64,000 bases of DNA from an uncultured bacterium (lineage in GTDB: Bacteria; Cyanobacteriota; Vampirovibrionia; Gastranaerophilales; Gastranaerophilaceae). Shown one piece after another: positions 17,441-26,395 of this stretch (position 1 is the stretch's first letter; every line of letters starts with the position of its first letter). The stretch is taken from assembly GCA_902763805.1 (NCBI GenBank), contig CACWTN010000001.1, positions 358,805 to 422,804 on the forward strand, written 5' to 3'. Both the position numbers and the translations under genes were made by a program. Under the pieces are notes generated by a model. That model had not been told where the DNA came from, did no database searches, and worked only from the letters and a program-made list of their open reading frames with translations.

Positions 17441-18283
17441 TTATTTTCCGAAATTTTCTTTTTCTTCTTTTGTATATCCTAAAACATCAAGCATAGCATC
17501 GTTATCATATCTGTGACCGCCGGTAAGCGCAACATTTTCTTTTTTAGATTTTTTGGGTAATTGTGTTAATGCATCCACTTTGTCTTTTTTTATTTGTTCT
17601 GTATCTTTTTTAGCCAACTCTGAATAATATCTGATTTGACTTTCTATCTGCTCGTATAAATTTTCTATTACAAACTTACCATCGTCTTTTACAGATGAAG
17701 AAACCTTTTTTAACTCATCACCGTACTTTGCCTGAAAACATTTCAGCTTTGACGATTTCATCTGATTAGAATATTCGGCATTATCCAAACAACTGTAATA
17801 TTCCTTTTTTATTCGTTCGCACATATTTTTGTTGTCCGAAATATACTGAAATTTCCTCTCAGGTATTCTAAGCTCCTCCGCTAAGCTTTCCGATGGCTTT
17901 GGCAATTCTGTCTGAGCATCTGTTTCCTGCGGTTCATAATTTTTTTGTGAATCATTAACAACGGTATATTTTTCATTCTGAAATACTTCGGCAACTTTAT
18001 TATACAACCCGACAAATGACTCAACTAAATCGGGCAGCATCTGTGCAGCTTTCTCAAGATATTTTGTTGCAATAAGCTGCAAACCGCTTAATTCTTTGTA
18101 TTCTTTTGCTGATATCTTTTTGTCGGCAACAGCACTTTTAATTGCCTGAGCAACTTCATTTTCAAGTCCGGCAAGAGCTTTTGCCAGCTTGTTTTTATCA
18201 TCTGTCTTTTCAAATATTTCCTGCTGCCTTTTTACACGAGGTGACTCTGCAGGTGTATTTCCGTTTACGCCGTCAGGTTTCAT
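17441..18283 (-). CDS. Hydrophilic helical protein of unknown function
   Basis: This 280-residue protein is rich in Lys, Glu, Asp and Ser, with no signal peptide or membrane segment. Residues about 25-110 form amphipathic helices (KLAKALAGLENEVAQAIKSAVADKK). A Gln/Glu/Pro/Thr-rich linker follows, then a second helical region of about 120 residues containing three cysteines (CERIKKEYYSCLDN, KLKCFQ). The composition resembles the N-terminal part of the TPR protein at 4.0-5.7 kb. I do not recognise it. CGGAGA lies about 10 nt before the ATG. It has its own short promoter region after ribD. Confidence 0.6.
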   Translation of the reverse strand: MKPDGVNGNTPAESPRVKRQQEIFEKTDDKNKLAKALAGLENEVAQAIKSAVADKKISAKEYKELSGLQLIATKYLEKAAQMLPDLVESFVGLYNKVAEVFQNEKYTVVNDSQKNYEPQETDAQTELPKPSESLAEELRIPERKFQYISDNKNMCERIKKEYYSCLDNAEYSNQMKSSKLKCFQAKYGDELKKVSSSVKDDGKFVIENLYEQIESQIRYYSELAKKDTEQIKKDKVDALTQLPKKSKKENVALTGGHRYDNDAMLDVLGYTKEEKENFGK

Positions 18284-18358
18284 TTTTAAATTCTCCGATT
18301 ATTTCTTATATCTACATGTAATATTCCAAATTTCGGGGTTTTTATAACATGGTTTGCG

Positions 18359-19369
18359 TTACAGAACTTTACATTTTAGCAGTACATCCCTGCCAATTTT
18401 GTCGACAGAATAAATATTCAAATTTTTTGATTTTGATATTTTTGAAATTGTATCTCCGTCAAAACAACTTTTTCCACTGTTGTCATTAAGAATTTTAGGA
18501 GCAATAAACTGATACACTTCATCAATCAAGCTATCTTTAAGCATAGAGCCTGCAAGCGTTCCGCCGCATTCTACGAAAACTGTATAAATCCCCTTTTTGT
18601 ACAGCTCACGCAAGACCGACTTAACATCAAGTCTGCCGTTTTTTAAAGGAGTGTTGTCTTTTGTTGCGATGTAAACTTCTCCCTGTTTAAGTATTTTAGA
18701 TGTTTTGGAAATACGCCCGTTTGTATCCAGAATACATTTAAATCGGTGTTCCATAGTTGGATTATCGGCAATAACGGTATTTGAGCTTGTTAAAATACAG
18801 TCAAACTCTTTTCGCATATTATAAACTTCAGCTCTTGCTTCATCAGAAGTTATCCATTTAGAATCTCCTGATGATGTGGCAATTTTTCCGTCCATTGTCG
18901 CTGCCGTTTTTAAAACAACATAAGGAAGTTTTTTGGTCATATTTTTTATAAATACACGGTTTAAAAATTCGGCTTCATCTTCCAAAATCCCTGTTACAAC
19001 TTCTATCCCTGCCTGTTTAAGTTTTTCAATCCCGTTTACTTTCGGGTTAATGTCTTTCATTCCGATTACAACTTTTTTGATTTTTCTTTCAATAATCAAA
19101 TCGGTACACGGAGGGGTTTTTCCGTAATGTGAACAGGGTTCAAGGTTAACATACAGCGTTCCGCCTTCAGCTTCATTATTTTTTAATTTTAAGAGGGCAT
19201 CACGCTCTGCATGATTTTTCCCGTACTTGTGGTGATAACCTTTTGAGATAACATTACCGTTTTTGTCAAGTACAACACAGCCGACAAGAGGATTTGGGGC
19301 GGTTTTCCCTTTTCCTTTCAGCGCAAGTTTAAAACATTCTTTCATGTATTTTTCATCTTGATTAAACAT
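18359..19369 (-). CDS. ribD: Riboflavin biosynthesis protein RibD (deaminase/reductase)
   Basis: RibD carries out the second and third steps of riboflavin synthesis: deamination of the pyrimidine and reduction of its ribosyl side chain. The 336-residue protein has both domains. The zinc deaminase (about residues 1-145) has HAERDAL and LEPCSHYGKTPPCTDLI. The reductase (about 150-336) has LKTAATMDGKIATSSGDSKWIT and VFVECGGTLAGSML. It is the last gene of a leftward operon, 3 nt after the Nfo-like gene. Other rib genes are not in the window and no FMN riboswitch is visible upstream. Confidence 0.95.
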   Translation of the reverse strand: MFNQDEKYMKECFKLALKGKGKTAPNPLVGCVVLDKNGNVISKGYHHKYGKNHAERDALLKLKNNEAEGGTLYVNLEPCSHYGKTPPCTDLIIERKIKKVVIGMKDINPKVNGIEKLKQAGIEVVTGILEDEAEFLNRVFIKNMTKKLPYVVLKTAATMDGKIATSSGDSKWITSDEARAEVYNMRKEFDCILTSSNTVIADNPTMEHRFKCILDTNGRISKTSKILKQGEVYIATKDNTPLKNGRLDVKSVLRELYKKGIYTVFVECGGTLAGSMLKDSLIDEVYQFIAPKILNDNSGKSCFDGDTISKISKSKNLNIYSVDKIGRDVLLKCKVL

Positions 19370-19372
19370 CGC

Positions 19373-20191
19373 TTAAAGTCCCAGATAAAAATCTTTCATC
19401 AGCTTTGCGTCATCTTCAATATTTGGGCTTTCGCAGACAATTGCGCCTTTTACGTTAAAATCTTTAAACGCTCTGAGCAAATCTTTATAATTCATATCTG
19501 ATTCTTCAAGGTTAAGGTGCTTCTTTTCGCCTTTTTCGCCGTACTCAATTCCTGCAATATGTGCGTGGAAATTGTCCAGTGCGGTTTGTCCAAGCTCATT
19601 ACCTATGGTTTCAAAGATTTGACAAAAATCCTTATATTCATTTACCGCGCCGTTGTAACGGGCATGAAGATGTGAAAAGTCAACACAGGGAAGGACTGTT
19701 TCAAACTCTTTAGAAAGTCTTATGATTTCTTCCAAATCTCCCCACTGAGTGGCTTTTCCAGTTGTTTCGGGTCTTATCCAGATTTTATTATTTACTTTAT
19801 TGAGCTCTGTTGTAATGATTTCAATTTTATCCCTTATTTGTTTATATACAAATTCTTTATCCATACCGAGATAAAACCCTGCGTGGAAGGTTATGCTAAA
19901 ACCGCCGAGTTCATTTGCAGTCTGAGCCGTTTCAATAATACGCTGAATGCTTGCTTCGACTTTGTCTTCTTCTCTTGCGTTAAGGTTTACGTAAAATGGA
20001 GCGTGTGCTGTAATTACCTTGTTTGCAGACGAAACAGCTTTTCTGCTTACGTCACTTATACGAACACCCCTTACAAACTCAAGCTCAAGACCGTCTAATC
20101 CCATATCATCAAGGACTTTAAATCCTGCTTCATATCCCTTATTTCCTGCTTTGAGCGGAACACCCGCCGTTATAAAATTAAGTTTTTCCAC
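19373..20191 (-). CDS. Endonuclease IV-like TIM-barrel protein (AP endonuclease family 2)
   Basis: This 272-residue protein belongs to the xylose-isomerase-like/AP endonuclease 2 fold. Metal-site elements in order are ITAHAPFYVNL, ITFHAGFYLG, IWIRPETTGK, PCVDFSHLHAR, FHAHIAGIEYGEKGEKKHLNL and AIVCESPNI, matching the metal ligands of endonuclease IV although the surrounding residues differ. The RPETTGK version is more like archaeal-type members than E. coli Nfo. It may act at abasic sites in DNA or be a sugar-phosphate isomerase; the motif set favours a nuclease. It sits between the Fmt-like gene and ribD in one operon (9-nt and 3-nt gaps). Confidence 0.78.
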   Translation of the reverse strand: MEKLNFITAGVPLKAGNKGYEAGFKVLDDMGLDGLELEFVRGVRISDVSRKAVSSANKVITAHAPFYVNLNAREEDKVEASIQRIIETAQTANELGGFSITFHAGFYLGMDKEFVYKQIRDKIEIITTELNKVNNKIWIRPETTGKATQWGDLEEIIRLSKEFETVLPCVDFSHLHARYNGAVNEYKDFCQIFETIGNELGQTALDNFHAHIAGIEYGEKGEKKHLNLEESDMNYKDLLRAFKDFNVKGAIVCESPNIEDDAKLMKDFYLGL

Positions 20192-20200
20192 AAAATACCC

Positions 20201-21142
20201 CTATTTGAATTCTTCTCCGATTTTTGGATTAACTATTCTGATAAAATCTTTGCTGTCACCCATAAAGAAACTTCCAAATTGCATAACTGTCGGAACAAGA
20301 AGTCCTTTAGATGTTGAGATAAAAAATTTGTCATCTTCAATTTTTGCAATAGTTCCTGCAGGGTGCGGAAGGCTGAACGCATCAGATGCCACTTCTGCTT
20401 TCATAATTTTCATCATATTGCCTCTGAAGGTTGTGCTTGCCAATATAAACGGATTCAGCGCACGGATAAATCTTTCAATTTCCTCTGCAGGTTTATCATA
20501 ATTTATATAAATTTCGCTGTTTTTTAAGCCGTTACCTGACACAAATTCGCCTTTTGGCTGCGGAATTCTCGGAAGCGGCTGGGTTTCGTACAATTGCAAA
20601 ACCTGAAGCAAAAGCTCAATACCTATGTAGTTCAGCTCATTAAAAATTGTTCCCATTGTTGCTTTTGAAGGTATGTGATACGGTTTTTGCGCAATAATAT
20701 CTCCTGTGTCGAACTCTGCATCCATAAAATGTAATGTGACACCTGTTTCTGTTTCGCCGTTCATGATAACTCTTGAATACGGGTTTCCGCCTCTGTATCT
20801 CGGAAGTAAAGACGGATGAACGTTAATAAAACCATCACGGGTAGCATCTATAAGAACTTTAGGTATTTTATAATTGTAAGAGCAAACAACAGCAGCATCA
20901 ATATCAAGATCTCTGATTTTTTGTATTAACTGCGGTTCATCAAGCTCGTCAAAGTCTATATAGTTCAGTCCTCTTGCCTGTATAAACCTTTTAAAATCAT
21001 TGTACATATTATGGCTTTTTTTTGGACCTAAAACACCAACAATGTTAATCCCTGACATTAAAAGACCGTCAATACCTATATATGCCATATCAGGAATACC
21101 AACAAACAATATTCTTTTTTTAAAAGAGGTTCTGTTGAACAT
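20201..21142 (-). CDS. Methionyl-tRNA formyltransferase family protein
   Basis: This 313-residue protein has the formyltransferase fold: ILFVGIPDMAYIG at the N-terminus, INVHPSLLPRYRGGNPYSRV with the catalytic Asn-x-His and SLLP loop, and FDTGDIIAQ with the catalytic Asp. A C-terminal domain of about 100 residues (KNSEIYINYDKPAEEIERFIRALNP) matches the Fmt C-terminal fold. Length fits Fmt, which formylates initiator Met-tRNA. The N-terminal phrase differs from typical Fmt, so a related sugar- or other N-formyltransferase is possible. No def or rsmB gene is adjacent. Its ATG overlaps the stop of the gene before it by one base. Confidence 0.8.
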   Translation of the reverse strand: MFNRTSFKKRILFVGIPDMAYIGIDGLLMSGINIVGVLGPKKSHNMYNDFKRFIQARGLNYIDFDELDEPQLIQKIRDLDIDAAVVCSYNYKIPKVLIDATRDGFINVHPSLLPRYRGGNPYSRVIMNGETETGVTLHFMDAEFDTGDIIAQKPYHIPSKATMGTIFNELNYIGIELLLQVLQLYETQPLPRIPQPKGEFVSGNGLKNSEIYINYDKPAEEIERFIRALNPFILASTTFRGNMMKIMKAEVASDAFSLPHPAGTIAKIEDDKFFISTSKGLLVPTVMQFGSFFMGDSKDFIRIVNPKIGEEFK

Positions 21143-21540
21143 TAAACTTTAACCCCGACAATTTCTTCCATAATTTTGGAACATTCGTCAACCATATTTG
21201 CACAATGAGCTTTTCTCTCAGGAGATGCCATGTCCATACCTGCGGTCAAAACTCTGCAGCAGGTTGCCTTGTGGTTTTTCTTAAATTCTTCTATGAACTC
21301 TCTTGCTTTAACTCTTGCAAGATAATCATTCCCCTGAGCATTATTTTTGCCGAAAAGATATCCTATTATACACTGAGATGCGCCAATAGCTCCGCAAAGA
21401 CAGCCCGAACCCATTCCGCCCGAGAATGACGATGCAACGGGTAAAAGTTCTTTCGGCACAATACCTTTATCTATTGCCGCCTGCATTACGCTCTCCGCAC
21501 AGGAATAACCCTGTTCCGTAAAATATTCAACTGCCTTCAT
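21142..21540 (-). CDS. C_GCAxxG_C_C family redox protein
   Basis: This 132-residue protein matches the C_GCAxxG_C_C family (named for its cysteine pattern), thought to be redox-active or metal-binding with unknown substrate. Cysteines occur in YSCAESV, GCLCGAIGASQC, TCCRVL, HCANM and DECSK. The glycine-rich SGGMGSGCLCGA segment is the family core. It leads the four-gene leftward operon with the Fmt-like, Nfo-like and ribD genes. AGAGG lies upstream of the ATG. Confidence 0.85.
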   Translation of the reverse strand: MKAVEYFTEQGYSCAESVMQAAIDKGIVPKELLPVASSFSGGMGSGCLCGAIGASQCIIGYLFGKNNAQGNDYLARVKAREFIEEFKKNHKATCCRVLTAGMDMASPERKAHCANMVDECSKIMEEIVGVKV

Positions 21541-21732
21541 CTCATTGTACCTCTTTTATATTTATACCTATTTTATCATTAAAAGCAATTTTATGGAAGT
21601 AAGCAGCAAGCAGGTAAGGAGTAAATATGCATTAACTTTAACATTAATATTAAAAAATCCTCCATTCAGATGATACGAATTTCCGTAATCTGTATGATAA
21701 TGAAAGAAAATAATCGGGGAGATTGGGGCATT

Positions 21733-22068
21733 ATGTTCAACAACATTAACGACAACAATTTACTACAATTTGATACGGCAAGCAATGTTATAAATATTGC
21801 TAACGTCCGCTCCTCACTGCAAAAAAGTGGTTACAGCAAAAATCCTTATGTAGATAAAACCGAAATATCAGCCAATGCAATGCAGTTATTCCAAAGAGAT
21901 TTGGATATAAGAAAATTTGCAAAAATAGCTTCGGAAAATCCTGAAGACATATCATATCTTGAACAAATGAGGGATTTATTCTCTGAAGGTGTTGTTGACC
22001 CGTTTGAAGACGACGTTTTATCTGAACTTGTAACAAATTCTAAATTGTGGGATGACCTAAATTCGTAA
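21733..22068 (+). CDS. Small helical protein of unknown function
   Basis: This 111-residue hydrophilic protein is Asn-rich at the N-terminus (MFNNINDNNLLQFDTASN) and helical and acidic towards the end. No domain is recognised. I start it at ATG 21733, where GGGGAG precedes at about 10 nt and a TATGAT box lies further upstream. Longer versions from 21670 or 21703 would include the promoter. The TPR gene begins 18 nt after its stop but has its own -10 box. Confidence 0.5.
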   Translation: MFNNINDNNLLQFDTASNVINIANVRSSLQKSGYSKNPYVDKTEISANAMQLFQRDLDIRKFAKIASENPEDISYLEQMRDLFSEGVVDPFEDDVLSELVTNSKLWDDLNS

Positions 22069-22074
22069 ATATGA

Positions 22075-22080
22075 TAGAAT
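22075..22080 (+). promoter_or_regulatory. -10 box TAGAAT, 6 nt before ATG 22087
   Basis: TAGAAT (22075-22080) is followed by GCTGTT and ATG 22087, with no Shine-Dalgarno. It lies in the 18-nt gap after the preceding stop codon, so the TPR gene can be transcribed separately as a leaderless mRNA. Confidence 0.55.
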
Positions 22081-22086
22081 GCTGTT

Positions 22087-23268
22087 ATGGAATCGTCGGA
22101 TTACTACATAGCAGACAACTCTGATATGGAGAATAAAAAGCTGGAAGCCGCACGTAATCACTATATGAGCGGCGATTATTCGTCTGCTTTGAAATTATAT
22201 TTGAGTTTGGTAAATACGAACATTTCATACAAACTTTATCACCGTATCGCAAAATGTTATTACAAAATGGGCGATATGAAAAATGCTGAAGATAATTTTC
22301 TGAAATCAATAAACCTTGAAAAAGGGGAAAATCCGTCATACATTTATCTCGGTAATATTGCGTATAAAAATGAAGATATTAAAAATGCTATATATTATTG
22401 GGCTTGCGCTTTTGCATACAAACCCGACGACGAAACGGTATGCTTAAATCTGGCAACATCATATTTTTCCTGCGGAATGAAGTTTCAGTCGATTTTCTAT
22501 TATGAGAAATTCCTTAAATATGCACAAAAAAAAGGTATTGCATATAATACCGTGAAACAGAGTTTGGATGAATATTCAAAAATAGGGAATGATTTTTTGC
22601 AGAAAGCAAAACAAGCGATTTCGAGAAAAGATTACAGAGGTGCAATCGAGTTTTTAACGTTTGCTTATAAAAATCTTCCTACGAATTATGATATCAATTT
22701 GCTTCTGGGTACTGCGTATCTTGCTGAAAACGATAATATGCATGCAATGATTTATCTCAAACAGGCATACTGCATAAACCAAAAATCTGTAGAAGTCCTG
22801 CAGATGTTAACCTCAGTGTTTATAAATCTTGGTGATTATACAGCAGCGTACTGTTCTCTGAGAAGAATATTACCGCTTGTGATAAGCAATCAGGAAGAAT
22901 ACCTTAATACAATGCAGGTAATTAAGGAGTTAAACTCAACGTTTGATGAACAGAGTTATCTTGGGCATAAAGAATGGGGAGATAATTATTACAGGGAAAA
23001 TAATTTTCATTTTGCGCTGTTTGAATATGAAAACTGCACACTCCTGAATGAAGAAATTGCAAAAGAGCTGGCGGATAAAATTGAACAGTTAAAAAGATTT
23101 ATTTACCCTGAATCACAAATCGTAAAAACATATATGGGCAGAGCTAACAATTTTTACAGAGAAGGCGACACGGCAAATGCAAACAAATACTTTACTAAAG
23201 TAATGCTCTTCTCCGAGCCGGAATCTCAGGAATACAGATTAGCAAAATCAAGAGTGGCAAATGTTTAG
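22087..23268 (+). CDS. TPR-repeat protein
   Basis: This 393-residue protein is built from tetratricopeptide repeats over most of its length: AARNHYMSGDYSSALKLYLSL, RIAKCYYKMGDMKNAEDNFLKSI, YLGNIAYKNEDIKNAIYYWACA, AKQAISRKDYRGAIEFLTFA, and a last repeat ARANNFYREGDTANANKYFTKV. There is no signal peptide or membrane helix, so it is probably cytoplasmic. TPR proteins scaffold complexes; no specific partner is evident. Its end overlaps the start of the YkgJ-type gene by 8 bp, indicating co-translation. Confidence 0.88.
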   Translation: MESSDYYIADNSDMENKKLEAARNHYMSGDYSSALKLYLSLVNTNISYKLYHRIAKCYYKMGDMKNAEDNFLKSINLEKGENPSYIYLGNIAYKNEDIKNAIYYWACAFAYKPDDETVCLNLATSYFSCGMKFQSIFYYEKFLKYAQKKGIAYNTVKQSLDEYSKIGNDFLQKAKQAISRKDYRGAIEFLTFAYKNLPTNYDINLLLGTAYLAENDNMHAMIYLKQAYCINQKSVEVLQMLTSVFINLGDYTAAYCSLRRILPLVISNQEEYLNTMQVIKELNSTFDEQSYLGHKEWGDNYYRENNFHFALFEYENCTLLNEEIAKELADKIEQLKRFIYPESQIVKTYMGRANNFYREGDTANANKYFTKVMLFSEPESQEYRLAKSRVANV

Positions 23269-23695
23269 TAAAATATATAAAACACTGAGAAAATGGTTTT
23301 ATTTGTATATTCTTCATAAAAAGTACTATCGCACAGGTTCCTGTAATGCCTGCGGGCGCTGCTGCCAGAAGATTTATGTAAAACATACTTCTGTAATTCA
23401 GACTGAGGCAGAATTTGAACGACTAAAAAAGATGCATCAGTTTTATACATACCTGAAAGTTATCGGAAAAGATGAAACTGGGCTTGTTTTTGAATGCACA
23501 AACCTTGATAAAGAAACACATAAGTGCAAAATACACAAAAAACGTCCCGGAATATGCAGGAGATATCCTCAGGAAGAATTATTCGGCATGGGTGGAAATC
23601 TTGCTGAACATTGCGGTTATAAATTACTTCCCGTGGAAAGTTTTGAAGATGTTTTTACAAAGGTGCAGAAACGTATGGGTGAAAAATTATTATGA
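23261..23695 (+). CDS. YkgJ-type cysteine-cluster protein (zinc/iron-chelating domain)
   Basis: This 144-residue protein carries the YkgJ/CxxCxxCC domain: SCNACGRCCQKIYV near residue 28, FECTNLDKETHKCKIHKKRPGICRRYPQEE, and HCGYKLL. Together these supply about seven cysteines for a metal or Fe-S site. The family role is unknown; some members are thought to handle metal ions. It overlaps the upstream TPR gene by 8 bp and the convergent gene by 6 bp. Confidence 0.88.
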   Translation: MFSKIYKTLRKWFYLYILHKKYYRTGSCNACGRCCQKIYVKHTSVIQTEAEFERLKKMHQFYTYLKVIGKDETGLVFECTNLDKETHKCKIHKKRPGICRRYPQEELFGMGGNLAEHCGYKLLPVESFEDVFTKVQKRMGEKLL

Positions 23696-24043
23696 ACCGC
23701 TGCCTTCTTCGGCATCTGATTTAGAGTCTTCACGTTCAAGTTGTGCAGTTGTCCAGAGTTCTCTCAGCTTTTCTTTTATACCGATTCTTCCGAACCACTT
23801 GTAAACAAATCTTTCTTCGTACCCCAGTCCGCCTGTAAGTTTCATACAGTCGTTAACAGTAAAAGCAGCTTCTGATATTGATATACGAATGAAGAAGTGC
23901 GGCTGCTGATACTTTGACATATCAATCCACATTTTAAGATTGTTATATTTCTGGATGTTTGCAGTTCTGATGTTGTGGGCGTCTGACTGTTCAGAAATCA
24001 TAAAACTTTTTAAATTGTCTTCCAGGTCTTTAAATGTAGTCAT
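23690..24043 (-). CDS. Small conserved-looking protein of unknown function
   Basis: This 117-residue cytoplasmic protein has a helical N-terminus, a strand-rich centre (QPHFFIRISISEAAFTVND) and a basic/aromatic stretch (YEERFVYKWFGRIGIKEKLRELW), ending in an acidic Ser-rich tail. No family is recognised. It begins 9 nt after the PFL/UPF0210 gene, with AAGGA upstream of its ATG, so it is the second gene of that operon. Confidence 0.6.
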   Translation of the reverse strand: MTTFKDLEDNLKSFMISEQSDAHNIRTANIQKYNNLKMWIDMSKYQQPHFFIRISISEAAFTVNDCMKLTGGLGYEERFVYKWFGRIGIKEKLRELWTTAQLEREDSKSDAEEGSGS

Positions 24044-24052
24044 CTTTTATCC

Positions 24053-25420
24053 TTAATTGTTTAAACTGTGTACCGGTGCAGGAATTCTCCCGCCTCTCAT
24101 TACGAAGTCGTATGAAGAAAGTTCATTTACGGGCATGATTGGAGCTTCGCCAAGCAGCCCTCCATATATTATTTTATCACCAATTTTCTTTTTTGGCGCA
24201 GGAATTATTCTGACCGCAGTAGTTTTTTTATTAATCATACCGATAGCCATCTCATCCGCTATCATACCGGCTATAGTAGTAACCGGTGTATCGCCGGGAA
24301 TAGCTATCATATCAAGTCCTACCGAACAGACACAGGTCATCGCCTCCAGTTTGTCAAAAGTCAGATATCCTTTAGAAGCTGCTTCTATCATGCCGGCATC
24401 CTCAGAAACTGGAATGAATGCTCCTGACAAGCCTCCAACGTATGAACTTGCCATTATACCGCCTTTTTTAACCGCATCATTAAGCATTGCAAGAGCCGCA
24501 GTAGTACCGTGCGCTCCGGCATGCTCCAAACCCATTGCCTGAAATATTTGAGCAACACTGTCGCCTACTGCGGGTGTAGGAGCCAGTGATAAATCTACAA
24601 TACCGAACGGAATATTCAGCATTTTTGCAAGTTTTCTGCCTATAAGCTCGCCTGTTCCAGTAATTTTGTATGCGGTTTGTTTAATCTTATTTGCCAGAAC
24701 GCCGAAATCAGCTTTTCTGTCCAAATCGGAAATGGCGGCTCTTACTACACCCGGGCCTGAAACTCCGACATTTAAAGCGCACTCAGGTTCTCCATAACCT
24801 GAAAAAGCTCCTGCCATAAACGGATTGTCACCAACCGAGTTGCTGAAAACAACGAGTTTTGCCGCACCTATACCGTCTTTTTCTGCGGTAAGCTCTGCTG
24901 ACTTTTTAATTGTTTCTGCCATCCTTAAAACGGCATCCATATTTATGCCGGCTTTGGAGGATGCAACATTAACAGAGGAGCACAGCCTGTCTGTTACGGA
25001 AAGTGCTTCTGGAATTGCTTCTATAAGGGCTTCGTCACCCTGAGTAAATCCTTTTTCTACAAGCGCAGAAAATCCGCCTATAAAATCTACACCGAGATTT
25101 TTTGCGCAGTTATCAAGAGTTTTTGCTATTTTTACGTAATCTTTTTCACGGCAGGCTTCACCGACCAGAGAAATCGGAGTTACCGCAATACGCTTGTTAA
25201 CAATAGGGATTGAATAATCATTCTCTATTTCGTTTGCATATTTAACCAAATTTGACGCATATTTTTCAAGCTTAGTTTGGATTTTATCGCAAACAACATT
25301 AACGTCTTCCGATAAGCAATCTCTGAGACTGACAGAAAGGGTTACCGTTCTGACGTCAAAGTTATATAGCTTAATCATATTAATGGTTTCAAGTATTAAA
25401 TTTTCGTCAAAAAAAGTCAT
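24053..25420 (-). CDS. PFL/UPF0210 family protein (DUF711)
   Basis: This 455-residue protein matches the UPF0210 (DUF711) family, glycyl-radical-enzyme-like proteins widespread in anaerobes and usually next to an ACT-domain regulator. Recognisable stretches are ILETINMI at the start, [45 protein letters not shown], and [22 protein letters not shown]. Here the partner is a small unknown protein, not an ACT protein. No glycyl radical loop is visible. ATG 25420 is chosen over an upstream in-frame start because a TATACT box ends 7 nt before it. Confidence 0.88.
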   Translation of the reverse strand: MTFFDENLILETINMIKLYNFDVRTVTLSVSLRDCLSEDVNVVCDKIQTKLEKYASNLVKYANEIENDYSIPIVNKRIAVTPISLVGEACREKDYVKIAKTLDNCAKNLGVDFIGGFSALVEKGFTQGDEALIEAIPEALSVTDRLCSSVNVASSKAGINMDAVLRMAETIKKSAELTAEKDGIGAAKLVVFSNSVGDNPFMAGAFSGYGEPECALNVGVSGPGVVRAAISDLDRKADFGVLANKIKQTAYKITGTGELIGRKLAKMLNIPFGIVDLSLAPTPAVGDSVAQIFQAMGLEHAGAHGTTAALAMLNDAVKKGGIMASSYVGGLSGAFIPVSEDAGMIEAASKGYLTFDKLEAMTCVCSVGLDMIAIPGDTPVTTIAGMIADEMAIGMINKKTTAVRIIPAPKKKIGDKIIYGGLLGEAPIMPVNELSSYDFVMRGGRIPAPVHSLNN

Positions 25421-25427
25421 CAGTTTT

Positions 25428-25433
25428 AGTATA
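25428..25433 (-). promoter_or_regulatory. -10 box TATACT, 7 nt before the UPF0210 start
   Basis: On the minus strand TATACT (25433-25428) is followed by AAAACTG and ATG at 25420. TTTATA at 17-bp spacing may serve as -35. There is no Shine-Dalgarno. Confidence 0.5.
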
Positions 25434-25462
25434 ACATATTTGAATAATATTATAAAGAATAA

Positions 25463-25480
25463 CCCCTGCAACAGCAGGGG
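25463..25480 (-). terminator. Hairpin terminator after the secreted HExxH gene
   Basis: CCCCTGC and GCAGGGG form a 7-bp GC stem around an AACA loop. On the minus strand it is followed by TTATTCTTTAT. It lies 50 nt beyond the stop of the gene at 25531. Confidence 0.6.
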
Positions 25481-25530
25481 CTGAATTAAGTTGATTGGGG
25501 TAATAATGTGCTTATTTAATGCTGCCTGAG

Positions 25531-26094
25531 TTAGTTCAAGCCTAACTGTGCTCTGTAGAAACCGCTGGAAGCAATTTTGTTTTGGATAATATTGTTGTCA
25601 GGGCTTGAAGCAACATACATTCCGCTTAATTTATCAAGTCTTCTTGTTAATTTTGTGTCAGGATAAACTTTTGAAGCTACCTTTAATCTTGTCCAGGTTG
25701 CAGCTTCTTTCTGTGTGGCAATTGTTTCTTCCGCAAGGTCTGCAACTCTTTTAACGTGCATGCTTTCGTGTGCTACAAGACATGCAATTTGTTCAACGGG
25801 AGCATTTCTGTAAATTGAGTTAATCATTATAACCCTTGTTCCGTATTGATTATAAGTGCTGATAGCATAAGCTTTGCTTGCGTTGTAGGTGTAAGATGAT
25901 AAATCATCAAAAGAAACTCTGATAGCGTATTTTTTGAGGTTTCTTAAAACATCTGTGTCACCTGACTGTTCTAATAAATTGATGGCTGATATTATTTTTG
26001 AATCGCTGGAGAAGTCGGAGGCTCTATAAGCAAATGCCGCCTGGTTCAACGCTAAAAACACAAAAGCCGTGAATAAAACTACGATTTTTTTCAT
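25531..26094 (-). CDS. Secreted HExxH protein (putative metallopeptidase)
   Basis: This 187-residue protein has a signal peptide ([22 protein letters not shown], cleavage near residue 22). The mature part has [32 protein letters not shown] (about residues 105-135): an HExxH zinc motif (HESMH) with a downstream EExxA segment that could give the third ligand, as in M48-like peptidases. It lacks the extra domains of large M48 enzymes. Likely periplasmic or exported. ATG 26094 has AGGAG 8 nt upstream. Two copies of a GTAACAAATGTT motif lie in its upstream region. Confidence 0.78.
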   Translation of the reverse strand: MKKIVVLFTAFVFLALNQAAFAYRASDFSSDSKIISAINLLEQSGDTDVLRNLKKYAIRVSFDDLSSYTYNASKAYAISTYNQYGTRVIMINSIYRNAPVEQIACLVAHESMHVKRVADLAEETIATQKEAATWTRLKVASKVYPDTKLTRRLDKLSGMYVASSPDNNIIQNKIASSGFYRAQLGLN

Positions 26095-26130
26095 ACATAA
26101 ACTCCTAATCAACTTTTTGCTAATCAACAC

Positions 26131-26335
26131 TGACAGTTACCTCTTCGGCAAAATTCGTGTTTTCTTTAAAGACGGGAGTTCTTTTCGTAACAAATGTTTA
26201 CAATGTTGGTTTTATACAGGGTAAAAGTATTGAAAATAAAGAGTTTTGGCTTTTGATATTTTTTGTAACAAATGTTAAGCAAATGAGTTTTCCATGCACG
26301 CATTTTACAAAACTTAACATTTAAAAATACAAGGC
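26131..26335. promoter_or_regulatory. Intergenic region with two GTAACAAATGTT motifs
   Basis: The motif occurs at 26187-26199 and 26265-26277, 78 bp apart, upstream of the secreted HExxH gene. A related GTTACAAAAGTTAA is at 28599-28612, upstream of the TPS protein gene. They may be binding sites of a shared regulator. No other gene is seen in this gap. Confidence 0.3.
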
Positions 26336-26337
26336 AA

Positions 26338-26369
26338 AAAAAAGGATAACCTTTTGGGTTATCCTTTTT
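26338..26369 (-). terminator. Terminator after the TPS-domain protein gene
   Basis: A 12-bp stem AAAAGGATAACC (26340-26351) with GGTTATCCTTTT (26357-26368) is flanked by T-rich sequence on both strands. It lies 30 nt beyond the TPS gene's stop on the minus strand, where it is followed by eight T residues. Confidence 0.85.
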
Positions 26370-26395
26370 GTTTTATATTTCATCTGTTTATATCT

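Noticed and set aside
24057-24542. 161-codon open frame opposite the UPF0210 gene
   Set aside because: It is the antisense shadow of a well-recognised gene, with a composition typical of such shadows.
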